NCBI GenBank assembly: GCA_963678565.1
Contig: OY782875.1
Span: 3,162,001 to 3,226,000 of the forward strand
Length of the DNA stretch: 64,000 bases
Source: SKHV01 sp963678565
Lineage (GTDB): Bacteria > Bacteroidota > Bacteroidia > Bacteroidales > Prolixibacteraceae
Reading direction: 5' to 3'
Positions 26,130-35,608 of this stretch are shown here, in pieces; position 1 is the first letter of the stretch, and every line of letters starts with the position of its first letter. Both the position numbers and the translations under genes were made by a program. The notes under the pieces are model-generated. The model saw only the letters and a list, made by a program, of their open reading frames with translations. It was not told where the DNA came from and searched no databases.

Positions 26130-28322
26130 TTATTCAGCTTGCCAAACCGAAAGCATATTTGGATGGTTATACCATTCGGTATTTGAAGCCCCACTTGAAA
26201 CGGCCCAATCATAAAAACTAGAATAAGCATCCGTAACCGGAGTTTTCTCAATTGGATGCATCACTTCATCAAGAATAAAAATACCCCATGGCAAATTATT
26301 TTCAGTCTTATAATATCTATTGTTTTCAGGCGAAGAGGTATCTGCATTATCACCAAATTCGTGTGTCATTAAAGTACTTGGTTTAAAATCTGCAAGATGA
26401 ATCTCTGTTGCTCTATTTTGGTTTTTAATCAGAAAGAAATTTAATTTTCCAGCGCTTACTTCCTCCATGGCAACAGGATTGTTTGCAAATGATATTTCTA
26501 CCTCAACCAAATCTGACGTTCCAATATTACCGTCGTTTAAAGTATTAAAAGTGGCCCCTCCGACGCGATTGATTACCTCATTTACATTTTCGATTAAAAT
26601 AACAACCGCCGCTTCTTGATTCGCTTCAGTACTATTGCTATTTTCAATTATTTGAGAATCGTTTGACTTAACATTTCCCGTAACTGAACTTATTCCATTT
26701 GGCACAATTGCATCAAATTGTAAGCCTAAACCATTTTGATTACTCGCTCCAACAGCTTTTACATCAATTGAAAGTGTTAGTTGAACCACTTTATTAGCTG
26801 AATTAGTATAATAAACGCCTTCAATTCCGGCAACTAAATCATTAAAATCGTAATCGCCTTTTGCGGGCCATAAGTCTTCAAAAAGTAAAGTTGCAGAAGT
26901 GTTTTCACCTGCTAAATAGGAACGATATGCCATTGATGGATCATTGGGAAATTCATCCTGACTATCAGTAACACCGTCTCCATCGGCATCATTCAGAGGC
27001 TCCTCGCCTATCCCAACAGGATTACAATCTGAAACCGGAATATAATTTTCGCAATAAGTTACCGATTCTGCAATGCTGCCTGTATTTGTTTCAATACCAT
27101 TTTCGTCGCAAATATCTATAGTTCCAGTAATCGAACCGCTTCCATTAATGGTTGTATTACCATCAACACTAATACTTGAATAATCACCGGTTCCATGGAT
27201 ATTATCATTCAACATGAAGCTTTTGATATTTAACATTGCTTGGTTATACAGGTTGGTTGTGCTTCCGCCATTAATTGTAAAAGCCCCACCCGTATATAAA
27301 TATCCGTAATTATTAAAAACAGCATTTTGATAGAAGTTTCCGGTTACAACAATTTTACAATTGTTAAGCAAAGAACTTCCGCCATTATTATTAAAATGAC
27401 CTGAAACTATAAACGAACCATTATTGATAACTTCGGAACTTGAATTAAAGTTCTCCGAAATATTTAACTGCCCCTCATTTAAAAGTTCACCTCCCCAATT
27501 AATATTTAATCCATAATCGATGTTGGCTGTTCCGTAATTTTTAAGCGTTCCCGACAAAGAAAAATTGTTTTTATAATTTAAAATACCCCAGTTGGTTAAA
27601 CTTGCGTCACCATTTAAATTTAAATTTTTTGCAGTTAAAGTACCCGATTCTGAAACTACAATTGAAACAGAAGCATTTCCATTAATATTTACATTGTATA
27701 AGGTTGTTGTTCCACAAATTCTCAATACTCCACCTGCACCTTGAAAGGTAATGTTTCCAGAAAAATCGCTGGTAACACAGTAAGTACTTCCACCGCTAAC
27801 GGTTAAATTACCATTTAAAGCCGTAATTGTTTCGTCACAGCCTTCAGAACAATCAGGCCCCTCAGCAATAGCGAGTGCACTTTGACTAGTCATTTGAACT
27901 TCATTGAAAGTATATTGAATGGTGTTATTCTCTTCAATGAAAACTGAATCTAACGCAAATGTTCCATTCGGAAATTCGCATTCAATAAATAACTTTTCTT
28001 TTGAAGCCAAAACCTGTAGTTCTCCTTCGAAAGCAGTGGATTCAGTAACGCCACAGTTCAATAATAATTTTCCATCCTGATTTGGATTACCATCGTAGAT
28101 TGAAACTTTAGAGTTAAACTCCGGATTTTCTGAAATAGCATTGAGTATTAACACTACGCTTTTTGAAGTTGTCCATTTAAAACTATCGGCAACAACTAAG
28201 TTATCAATTGTTTTTTCCTTAGGATTATTAATATCTTCAGTATCGATGCAGGAAGTTATTGAAATCAGTAATACCAGCATCAGAAAAAAATTAGGGAGAA
28301 TATTTTTATTCATTCTTTTCAT
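26130..28322 (-). CDS. LruC-domain (DUF4842) surface lipoprotein with beta-solenoid-like middle
   Basis: 730 aa. Lipobox LISITSC (Cys about residue 25). The C-terminal LruC/DUF4842 domain begins near residue 445 with a calcium-type DADGDGVTDSQDEFPNDP loop and YRSYLAGENTSATLLFEDLWP, then KGDYDFNDLV. Residues about 165-415 are a long run of short repeats built of 'N-x-G-x-hydrophobic' turns (LTVSGGSTYCV, LNLNGDASLTNWG, LKNYGTANIDYG, LLNEGQLNISEN, FNNNGGSSLLNN), suggesting a right-handed beta-helix or adhesin stalk. LruC proteins are widespread in Bacteroidota and Leptospira, with unknown function. Single transcription unit. Confidence 0.82.
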   Translation of the reverse strand: MKRMNKNILPNFFLMLVLLISITSCIDTEDINNPKEKTIDNLVVADSFKWTTSKSVVLILNAISENPEFNSKVSIYDGNPNQDGKLLLNCGVTESTAFEGELQVLASKEKLFIECEFPNGTFALDSVFIEENNTIQYTFNEVQMTSQSALAIAEGPDCSEGCDETITALNGNLTVSGGSTYCVTSDFSGNITFQGAGGVLRICGTTTLYNVNINGNASVSIVVSESGTLTAKNLNLNGDASLTNWGILNYKNNFSLSGTLKNYGTANIDYGLNINWGGELLNEGQLNISENFNSSSEVINNGSFIVSGHFNNNGGSSLLNNCKIVVTGNFYQNAVFNNYGYLYTGGAFTINGGSTTNLYNQAMLNIKSFMLNDNIHGTGDYSSISVDGNTTINGSGSITGTIDICDENGIETNTGSIAESVTYCENYIPVSDCNPVGIGEEPLNDADGDGVTDSQDEFPNDPSMAYRSYLAGENTSATLLFEDLWPAKGDYDFNDLVAGIEGVYYTNSANKVVQLTLSIDVKAVGASNQNGLGLQFDAIVPNGISSVTGNVKSNDSQIIENSNSTEANQEAAVVILIENVNEVINRVGGATFNTLNDGNIGTSDLVEVEISFANNPVAMEEVSAGKLNFFLIKNQNRATEIHLADFKPSTLMTHEFGDNADTSSPENNRYYKTENNLPWGIFILDEVMHPIEKTPVTDAYSSFYDWAVSSGASNTEWYNHPNMLSVWQAE

Positions 28323-28370
28323 ATTTGATATGATTTAGAAGTATATCTTTTATGTTTAATTAATTCGATA

Positions 28371-28378
28371 CAAAAATA
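28371..28378 (-). promoter_or_regulatory. Candidate -7 element for the LruC gene
   Basis: On the minus strand TATTTTTG (complement of 28371-28378) fits TAnnTTTG in full, 48 nt before the start codon. No clear -33 box. Confidence 0.35.
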
Positions 28379-28563
28379 CAATATAGAATCAATCTAATTT
28401 TATTTTATCAATGCCTTTTGATCTAGTTGTTAAGTAGTATGATCAAATGAAGTTTTAGCAAGACGAAACACAACAAAAAGTAACGAAAGCCATTAAATGT
28501 ATCTGTAAATAATTAAAAAAGAGTTATGAAAAAATATTTAGCTAAGGATTAAAGATATCGAAC

Positions 28564-30498
28564 TTAATTACAATAGCGTTTAATCACATTGTAAGCTTCT
28601 GAAATTCCCAATTCGCCGGCACGGCTTAAATCTTTGGCTCCACCTTCAATGTCGTTCAACAATACTTTAACCAGCCCTCTGTTATAATAGGCTTCTGCAA
28701 ATTCGGGGTAAATTTGTATGGCTTGTGAATATTCATCAATCGCCAATCTGAACTTATCGGCTTTACAATACAAATTTCCACGATTAAAATAACCGAAGTA
28801 GAAATTGGGATTCATGTACAACACTAATTGTAAGTCGGTTAAAATATCATCGTAACCATCAAAAGTAGTGGTGGTAATTCTATTGGGATCTAAGAGCATC
28901 GATTCATTATTTTTCACGAGACTTCCGGTGCTGTTATTTCTAATTGCTTCAATTTTCTCAATTATTTTTAAGCGCGTATTTGCTCTTAAAAAATAACTGA
29001 GCATATTCCGATCATCTAACTCGATTGAATGATTAAAGTCGGCAATGGCCCCATTAAAATCTTCGAGTAAAAGCTTAAAAATACCTAGATATAAATAGTT
29101 TTCGCTAATACCCGGGTTTTGACGAATTCGTGCTTCAAATTTTAAAATTTGATTTCGGAAATAGCTTTCGTTGTAATTCCCAACAGGTTCACGACTAGAA
29201 ATAATTAAATACGGATCGTAATTATTGCTTGCATTCAAGTTATCAAGCACCAAACTAAAGTAACCTGCTTCGCTACCAATTTTTGATGGATTGTTTAAAT
29301 TATAAATTGTAAAATCGGGTAGCAGTTCAATTTCAACATATTGATTTTGTAATCTGGCATTAGTCTCAGCATCGTTACTATTTGTTTCCGCCACAATTAA
29401 GTCGGCTTTCATTTTACGCTTTCTTAATTCTTCGTAATCAATTTCCCCCTTACTACTATTTTCCGATTCTTTTGCTTTTTCTTGATCGGCCGAAGTAATG
29501 TTTCCTACGTTAGAAGTTCCGGTACGCTGAACTTGATTTTGAGTTTGTTGCTGCCAAGCCAACATTTGCTGTTTTTGCGCTTCTTCTCTTTCTTCTTTTG
29601 TTTTCCAAGGCCTTTTCGCATATCTCGATTCCAATGCAGATGCATTGTTGTAATCGGTCATATAATCTTCTCGACCAAGCACTTCTTTTGCGATTGCTCT
29701 GTTGAAATAAGCAGCGGCTAAAGTTCTGTCATAACTTAAAGCCACATTGTAATCGTCGATTGCAGCCTCGTAGCTTTCTAAACGATATTTAACCAGACCG
29801 CGGTACAAATAGGCATAGGAATTGCTAGGGTCGACATAAATCGCCATATCAAAATCGCGCAAAGCTCCCGCATACTCATCAATCCCAATTTTTAAAATTC
29901 CACGACTCATGTATCCTGTTGGCGAATTTGGTTTAATCCGAATCATATTATTACAATCTTCAATGGCCGCACTCCAATCCTCTAAACGATTGTGAGCAAA
30001 ACTTCGGTTGTAATAAGCTCTAAAATTTTTAGGCTTTAATTCAATTGATTTTGTATAATCGTCAACCGCACCTTGGAAGTCTCCCATTTCAGCCTTACAA
30101 AGCCCTCGATTGTTATAAAGATCAGGGTTTTCATTGTCGAGCTCTAATGCTCTTGAATAATCCTCTAACGATGCTTCGAAATTTCGGAGATAAAAATTAA
30201 CCAATCCTCTATTGATGTAGGCATCAGGGTAAAATGGTTTAATTTCGATGGCCTTTGAAAGATCGGCTAGTGCTCCTCGATAATCTTCCAAATACATTTT
30301 TGAAATACCACGATAATAATAAGGTTCGGGCAAATGAGGTTGTATTTTAATAACAATGTTAAATTGCTCAATTGCATTCAAATAGTTCCCGAAGTACAAC
30401 TGACTTCTCCCCGTATAAATTACATTTTGTGTATTGATTTGTGCTTGAGTTGTTAATCCAACAAAAATCAACAAAAAGGCATATATTATTTTCTTCAT
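28564..30498 (-). CDS. Exported TPR-repeat protein
   Basis: 644 aa. Signal peptide (FLLIFVGLTTQAQ) and then about eight consecutive tetratricopeptide repeats over residues 25-285 with the usual Y-x2-G/A-Y pattern (PYYYRGISKMYLEDYRGAL, AYINRGLVNFYLRNFEASL, LYNNRGLCKAEMGDFQGAV). A Gln/Glu/Lys-rich linker (about 300-380) follows, then a second group of TPRs after residue 440 (NYLYLGIFKLLLEDFNGAI, FGYFNRGNLYCKADKFRLAI, AYYNRGLVKVLLNDIEGGA). A periplasmic scaffold role is inferred. Stand-alone gene; nothing in the context identifies partners. Confidence 0.85.
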   Translation of the reverse strand: MKKIIYAFLLIFVGLTTQAQINTQNVIYTGRSQLYFGNYLNAIEQFNIVIKIQPHLPEPYYYRGISKMYLEDYRGALADLSKAIEIKPFYPDAYINRGLVNFYLRNFEASLEDYSRALELDNENPDLYNNRGLCKAEMGDFQGAVDDYTKSIELKPKNFRAYYNRSFAHNRLEDWSAAIEDCNNMIRIKPNSPTGYMSRGILKIGIDEYAGALRDFDMAIYVDPSNSYAYLYRGLVKYRLESYEAAIDDYNVALSYDRTLAAAYFNRAIAKEVLGREDYMTDYNNASALESRYAKRPWKTKEEREEAQKQQMLAWQQQTQNQVQRTGTSNVGNITSADQEKAKESENSSKGEIDYEELRKRKMKADLIVAETNSNDAETNARLQNQYVEIELLPDFTIYNLNNPSKIGSEAGYFSLVLDNLNASNNYDPYLIISSREPVGNYNESYFRNQILKFEARIRQNPGISENYLYLGIFKLLLEDFNGAIADFNHSIELDDRNMLSYFLRANTRLKIIEKIEAIRNNSTGSLVKNNESMLLDPNRITTTTFDGYDDILTDLQLVLYMNPNFYFGYFNRGNLYCKADKFRLAIDEYSQAIQIYPEFAEAYYNRGLVKVLLNDIEGGAKDLSRAGELGISEAYNVIKRYCN

Positions 30499-30637
30499 GT
30501 GTATTGCAAGTTCAATTCAATCTGCTTCAAGCTAAATTGCTTAAAACAAAAATAGTATTTTAAACCTGATGCGCTTTTTATTTGACATTTTTTAGGATTT
30601 AAATAAGAATTTTGAGAATAATTAATCCTCTAAAATC

Positions 30638-32347
30638 TTATTTCTTCAACTCTGAAATGTATTTTAATGCGTGGTATACATGATTAGACATTTGGTTGAT
30701 TTCTGAACACATATCGCTATAAACAATTCCTACTTTGTACTTATAAAGCCCTTTCTTAATATCTTTCAAATGCTGTAAATTTATTTTTTCGGTATATACC
30801 TCAAAATCATCTCGTTTACTGCGTTCTATATTAATATCGAAATCAGTAGACGAACTTAAATCCAAAACTAAATTGCTCATTATTGAATCCATCTTCTCGA
30901 AATAAACATTAATTTTCTGTTCCATATTTTCGGTAAATATGAAGTGACGATCTCTTTTCAGTTCCACTAGTTTTGAAAAATTGTAACAAGAATCATTGAT
31001 ACTTTCAATCCGGCTAACCAGTTTTAGTAATAAAGTATTTGACTCAGAGGTATCACCACTAATATCACTCCGCGAAATTTTTGTTAGAAACTCGGCAATT
31101 TCAATATCAATTAAATCAGCATTCGCTTCAAATCGATTAATCTTATCCAACAATCGATCTATTTTCTTTGGCTTTGTTTCTTGATATAATTCTTTAACCA
31201 GTTCATACATTTTATGGGTACGTTCTATGAATAACGAAAGTTCTTGTTTCACCTGAAGCACAGACATCTCGCTAACTGAAACCAAACCTGTTTTGATGTA
31301 TTTTAATTCAAAATGATCATCACTCTCATCGTTCGATTTTACAATTCGTTTTACCAAAATTGCTAATTGAGGAACAAACCAAATCATCAACACTGTATTC
31401 AACACATTGAAAATAGTATGATAAATCGAAAGCACAATTGGAATATGATGTTGAGATTCAGTAGTTATCGCACCATTAATTGTATCCATATTGATGCCAA
31501 ATAAACTCGAAATCCAGAGCACAAAATCCATGAAAGGATTGAAAATAATTAGAATGATAAAAACGCCTGCCACATTAAAAATCAAATGCGCCATCGCAGC
31601 TTGCTTTGCCACTTTATTCGCGACTAAAGCAGCTAAATTTGCGGTGATGGTGGTTCCGATATTTTGTCCCATCACCATCGCAGCCGACATGGGTAAGTCG
31701 ATCCAACCATTATAGGTCATTACCAAAGTTAATGCCATGGCAGCACTCGACGACTGAATGACCAGCGTAGTTAATAACCCCAAACCCAAAAACAATAATA
31801 TCGACCAAATACCTTTTGAGGAATAGGCTGCAAAGAATTCAAATATTTCAGGGTTACTTTTAATATCCGGAACTGCATGTTTTAAATAACTTAAACCAAT
31901 AAAAATAATGGCAAATCCAACTATAAACTCTCCCCACGAGCTCTTTTTATTGTTGCTCGAAAATATCAAGGGCATGCTTAATCCGATCAATGGAATAGCA
32001 AATACACTCATGTCTACTTTAAATCCGAGCAATGATATAATCCATGCCGTAACCGTTGTTCCAATATTGGCCCCCATTATTACTCCAATCGACTGCACTA
32101 AAGAGAGTAATCCAGCGTTAACAAAGCTAACTACCATTACCGTAGTTGCCGATGACGATTGAATAATTGCAGTAATAAGAATTCCTGTTAATACGCCGCG
32201 AAATCGGTTGGAAGTCATCTTTCCAAGAATCGATCTCATTCGATCGCCGGCGACTTTTTGAAGTGATTCACTCATTAATTTCATCCCAAAAAGGAAGAAA
32301 GCCAATGAGCCCAACAATCTTAAAAAGTCATAAAATGAATAATGCAT
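30638..32347 (-). CDS. Na/Pi cotransporter family protein with PhoU-like tail
   Basis: 569 aa. Inner-membrane protein. Two inverted Na/Pi repeats carry the family QSSSA motifs (TAIIQSSSATTVMVVSF and LVIQSSSAAMALTLVMT) and the GxNIGTT motifs (MGANIGTTVTAWI, MGQNIGTTITANLA); eight or more membrane segments cover residues 1-340. The cytoplasmic C-terminus from about 360 is helical, with PhoU-like bundles (VKQELSLFIERTHKMYELVKE). Family members carry Na-coupled phosphate; some take other anions. Alone on the minus strand, divergent from moxR. Confidence 0.9.
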   Translation of the reverse strand: MHYSFYDFLRLLGSLAFFLFGMKLMSESLQKVAGDRMRSILGKMTSNRFRGVLTGILITAIIQSSSATTVMVVSFVNAGLLSLVQSIGVIMGANIGTTVTAWIISLLGFKVDMSVFAIPLIGLSMPLIFSSNNKKSSWGEFIVGFAIIFIGLSYLKHAVPDIKSNPEIFEFFAAYSSKGIWSILLFLGLGLLTTLVIQSSSAAMALTLVMTYNGWIDLPMSAAMVMGQNIGTTITANLAALVANKVAKQAAMAHLIFNVAGVFIILIIFNPFMDFVLWISSLFGINMDTINGAITTESQHHIPIVLSIYHTIFNVLNTVLMIWFVPQLAILVKRIVKSNDESDDHFELKYIKTGLVSVSEMSVLQVKQELSLFIERTHKMYELVKELYQETKPKKIDRLLDKINRFEANADLIDIEIAEFLTKISRSDISGDTSESNTLLLKLVSRIESINDSCYNFSKLVELKRDRHFIFTENMEQKINVYFEKMDSIMSNLVLDLSSSTDFDINIERSKRDDFEVYTEKINLQHLKDIKKGLYKYKVGIVYSDMCSEINQMSNHVYHALKYISELKK

Positions 32348-32594
32348 TAAGTATGCTTTTTGTTAGGTTATGGTTAATTATCTGTAAATCTAAAATTAAT
32401 CATCAGTTCCTAAAATAATTTCAATAGAAAAATTGAAATTAGAGTCAATATCAATAGGTAAAATCATGTTCGAATAATTGGGTTAAAAAATTATTCTTAA
32501 TGCTTAACATTTTTTAACTGCGCAAGGCTTTACGAATGTGCTCAATAGCTTATTTTCGTGCTTCGAATAAGAATTAATATAAAATCATATTAAA

Positions 32595-33590
32595 ATGACG
32601 CTAGATACTAATATTAGAGAACTGAATGAAAAGATTCAGCAGGAAAGTCAATTTGTTGACATGCTAACCATGGAGATGAACAAAGTAATTGTTGGTCAAA
32701 AGCATTTGGTTGAAAGTCTCTTAATTGGTCTGTTGTCTGATGGTCACATTTTATTGGAAGGGGTGCCTGGATTGGCAAAAACATTAGCAATTAATACGCT
32801 TGCCAAAGTCGTAAATGCCGATTTTGCTCGTATACAGTTTACACCCGACTTACTACCTGCCGACTTATTGGGTACCTTAATCTACAGTCAGAAAAAAGAA
32901 GAGTTTGAGGTAAAAAAAGGTCCAATTTTCACCAACTTTGTTTTGGCCGATGAGATTAACCGTGCACCGGCAAAAGTACAATCGGCTTTGCTTGAATCAA
33001 TGCAGGAACGTCAGGTTACGATTGGCGATCAAACCTACAAGCTGCCAAAGCCTTTCTTGGTAATGGCCACCCAAAACCCGATTGAGCAAGAAGGGACCTA
33101 TCCGCTTCCCGAAGCGCAAGTTGACCGATTTATGCTAAAGGTCGTAATCAAGTACCCTCAAAAAGATGAAGAGCGAATGATTATTCAGCAAAACTTGATG
33201 AAACAGTTCCCGCAACCATCTAAAATATTACAACCCGAAGATATTTTAAAAGCACGCGATGTAGTTCAAGAGGTTTACATCGACGAAAAAATTCAGAAAT
33301 ACATTGTAGATATTGTTTTCGCAACCCGAACACCATCGGATTATGGATTAAATAGTTTTACCGATATGATTAGTTTTGGATGTTCACCTCGTGCAAGTAT
33401 TAGCTTAGCACAAGCATCTAAAGCGTATGCTTTTATCAAACGTCGTGGTTATGTAATTCCAGAAGATGTTCGTGCCGTTTGTCACGATGTATTGCGTCAT
33501 CGTATTGGATTAAGCTACGAAGCAGAAGCTACCAATTTAACAGCAGAAGACATCATCAACGAAATTTTGAATAAAGTAGAAGTACCATAG
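32595..33590 (+). CDS. moxR: MoxR-family AAA+ ATPase (Bat operon)
   Basis: 331 aa. Walker A GVPGLAKT (residues 56-63), Walker B and neighbours VLADEINRAPAKVQSALLE, sensor-1 block MATQNPIEQEGTYPLPEAQVDRF, and a C-terminal lid domain. MoxR proteins act as chaperones together with von Willebrand A-domain partners, all of which follow here. First gene of a nine-gene plus-strand operon (32595-41543). The 247-nt divergent region upstream has a weak TATTTTCG -7 candidate at 32551-32558. Confidence 0.93.
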   Translation: MTLDTNIRELNEKIQQESQFVDMLTMEMNKVIVGQKHLVESLLIGLLSDGHILLEGVPGLAKTLAINTLAKVVNADFARIQFTPDLLPADLLGTLIYSQKKEEFEVKKGPIFTNFVLADEINRAPAKVQSALLESMQERQVTIGDQTYKLPKPFLVMATQNPIEQEGTYPLPEAQVDRFMLKVVIKYPQKDEERMIIQQNLMKQFPQPSKILQPEDILKARDVVQEVYIDEKIQKYIVDIVFATRTPSDYGLNSFTDMISFGCSPRASISLAQASKAYAFIKRRGYVIPEDVRAVCHDVLRHRIGLSYEAEATNLTAEDIINEILNKVEVP

Positions 33591-33600
33591 TACCCAAAAA

Positions 33601-33683
33601 CTCCCTGAATGGGGAGAATAACAAATTGTAAGAATATTTATATTGTTCAATGAATTTTTCCCTTCTGGGGATATCCCAAAGGG
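33601..33683 (+). repeat. Two hairpin-forming palindromes between moxR and the DUF58 gene
   Basis: CTCCC-tgaatg-GGGAG (33601-33616) and CCCTT-c-TGGG-gatat-CCCA-AAGGG (33660-33683, one bulged C). The second ends 14 nt before the DUF58 ATG at 33698 and is unusually GC-rich for this genome. It may be an mRNA processing/stability element or a degenerate small repeat. Confidence 0.5.
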
Positions 33684-33697
33684 ATAGGGTAAATATT

Positions 33698-34573
33698 ATG
33701 GAACATACAGATTTACTAAAAAAAGTTCGTCAGATAGAGATTAAAACGCGAGGATTATCGCGTAATATCTTTGCAGGAGAATACCATTCGGCATTCAAAG
33801 GTCGCGGTATGGCTTTTAGCGAAGTGCGGGAATATCAGTATGGCGACGATATTCGAAATATCGATTGGAATGTAACTGCTCGTTTTCATAAACCATTCAT
33901 CAAAATATTTGAAGAGGAACGCGAGCTAACCGTAATGTTGGTGATTGATGTTAGTGGTTCACGCGAATTTGGTACTTTCGAAGCCTATAAAAAGAATGTG
34001 ATTACTGAAATTTCAGCAGTGCTGGCATTTTCGGCCATTCAAAATAAAGATAAAATTGGGGTAATCTTCTTTTCCGATAAAATTGAAAAGTTTATTCCTC
34101 CTAAAAAAGGCAGAAGTCATATTTTGAGAATCATTCGTGAGTTGATTGATTTCGAATCAGAAAGTAGAGCAACTGACATACAAATGGCATTGCAGTATTT
34201 AACCAATGCAATTAAAAAGCGATGTACCTCGTTTGTAATCTCCGACTTTATCGATAACAACAATGAGCTGCAAAAAGCATTAAGTGTAGCCAACAACAAA
34301 CACGATTTGGTAGCATTGCGCGTATACGACGAACGCGAACGGACACTACCATCAGTGGGAATGTTAAAGCTAAAAGATGCCGAAACCGGGCAATATCAGT
34401 GGGTCGACACTTCCAGCTTAAAAGTTCGAAGTGCGTACGCCAACTGGTATCGTAACCACGATAAAGAATTAGATACAATGTTTAAGCGTACAGGTGTTGA
34501 TAATGTGAGCATCAATACAAACGAAGATTATGTGAAAGCATTAATGGCTTTATTTAGAATGCGTGGAAAATAA
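33698..34573 (+). CDS. DUF58 (von Willebrand A-like) protein of the Bat operon
   Basis: 291 aa. DUF58 signature over residues 20-75: RGLSRNIFAGEYHSAFKGRG then EVREYQYGDDIRNIDWNVTAR. A VWA-like domain with a MIDAS-like start VIDVSGSREFG follows. It partners the MoxR ATPase in known operons. An upstream in-frame ATG at 33650 would place the N-terminus inside a strong hairpin and adds 16 residues not seen in the family, so ATG 33698 is chosen. Confidence 0.9.
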   Translation: MEHTDLLKKVRQIEIKTRGLSRNIFAGEYHSAFKGRGMAFSEVREYQYGDDIRNIDWNVTARFHKPFIKIFEEERELTVMLVIDVSGSREFGTFEAYKKNVITEISAVLAFSAIQNKDKIGVIFFSDKIEKFIPPKKGRSHILRIIRELIDFESESRATDIQMALQYLTNAIKKRCTSFVISDFIDNNNELQKALSVANNKHDLVALRVYDERERTLPSVGMLKLKDAETGQYQWVDTSSLKVRSAYANWYRNHDKELDTMFKRTGVDNVSINTNEDYVKALMALFRMRGK

Positions 34574-34597
34574 TTTACTGAAACAGACAATCAAAAA

Positions 34598-35599
34598 ATG
34601 AGAAAAATATTAGTTGCCATAATTTCAGTTTTATTGCTTTCGGCAAACAATGCTTTAGCTTTAGAATTAAAGCCCAAAGCTTCGCTCGATAGCACACATA
34701 TTTTAATTGGCGATCAGGTTAACTTGCACCTCGAAATTGTTTTTTCAAACAATAATAAAATTGGTTTTCCTGAACCGGGAGATTATCTAGGTGCCTTTGT
34801 TGAAATTATTGAAAGATCAGAAATAGATACAATTCAAATCGACGAGGCTACGACTCGCTTGGCACAGGATTATATTGTTACTTCGTTTGATACAGGACAA
34901 CATGTAATTCCGAGATTCTACTTTCAATTTGAAAACGATTTGATTGCAGATTCTGTGAGCACCAACCAACTGGTATTGAATGTTTATACAATCCCGAAAA
35001 TTGATTCCTTGATTACAGCTTATAAGGGACCAATCGATATTAAAGCGCCAATTGAAGCGCCTATCACTTTTAAGGAAGTTGCCCCTTGGCTGCTCGGGAC
35101 CATTCTTGGACTTGGCCTGTTGTTTCTAATTTTCTATGCAATTAAAAAACGAAAAAACAAGCAACCAATTTTTAGGGCACCACCAAAGCCAAAAGAGCCG
35201 GCACATTTAATTGCTTTGCGCAAATTGGATCAAGTGAAGGAAGAGAAGGTTTGGCAAGAAGGAGCTATCAAACAATACTATACCGATCTTACTGAAACCA
35301 TTCGTGAATACATCGAAAATCGTTTCGAGATTCAGGCATTAGAGCAAACTTCCGATGAAATTTTAGCAGCTTTTAAGGCAGAAAAGTCTTTAATCAATCA
35401 AAAGACATTCGACAATCTTGAGAAATTTCTTAAGAATGCCGATTTGGTGAAATTTGCAAAATATAGCCCTTTACCTGATGAAAACAATATTGCATTGGTT
35501 GATGCCTACTTTTTTGTAAACGAAACAAAAATCATGGTGAATAAAGCTCAGCAAGAGGAATCTAATGATGAGGAAAGCGAAGAGGTTGATTTTAAATAA
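34598..35599 (+). CDS. Membrane protein of the Bat operon (BatD-like N-terminus, DUF4381-like C-terminus)
   Basis: 333 aa. Signal peptide (VAIISVLLLSANNALA), a periplasmic beta domain to about residue 150 (LKPKASLDSTHILIGDQVNLHLEI, similar to the Ig-like opening of BatD), one membrane helix (PWLLGTILGLGLLFLIFYAI, about 163-182) followed by a basic stop-transfer, and a cytoplasmic helical domain (IKQYYTDLTETIREYIENRF, LEQTSDEILAAF). The same helical module ends BatD at 38980. Probably a membrane adaptor between MoxR/DUF58 and the VWA proteins (inference). Confidence 0.78.
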   Translation: MRKILVAIISVLLLSANNALALELKPKASLDSTHILIGDQVNLHLEIVFSNNNKIGFPEPGDYLGAFVEIIERSEIDTIQIDEATTRLAQDYIVTSFDTGQHVIPRFYFQFENDLIADSVSTNQLVLNVYTIPKIDSLITAYKGPIDIKAPIEAPITFKEVAPWLLGTILGLGLLFLIFYAIKKRKNKQPIFRAPPKPKEPAHLIALRKLDQVKEEKVWQEGAIKQYYTDLTETIREYIENRFEIQALEQTSDEILAAFKAEKSLINQKTFDNLEKFLKNADLVKFAKYSPLPDENNIALVDAYFFVNETKIMVNKAQQEESNDEESEEVDFK

Positions 35600-35608
35600 G
35601 CAGAAAAA

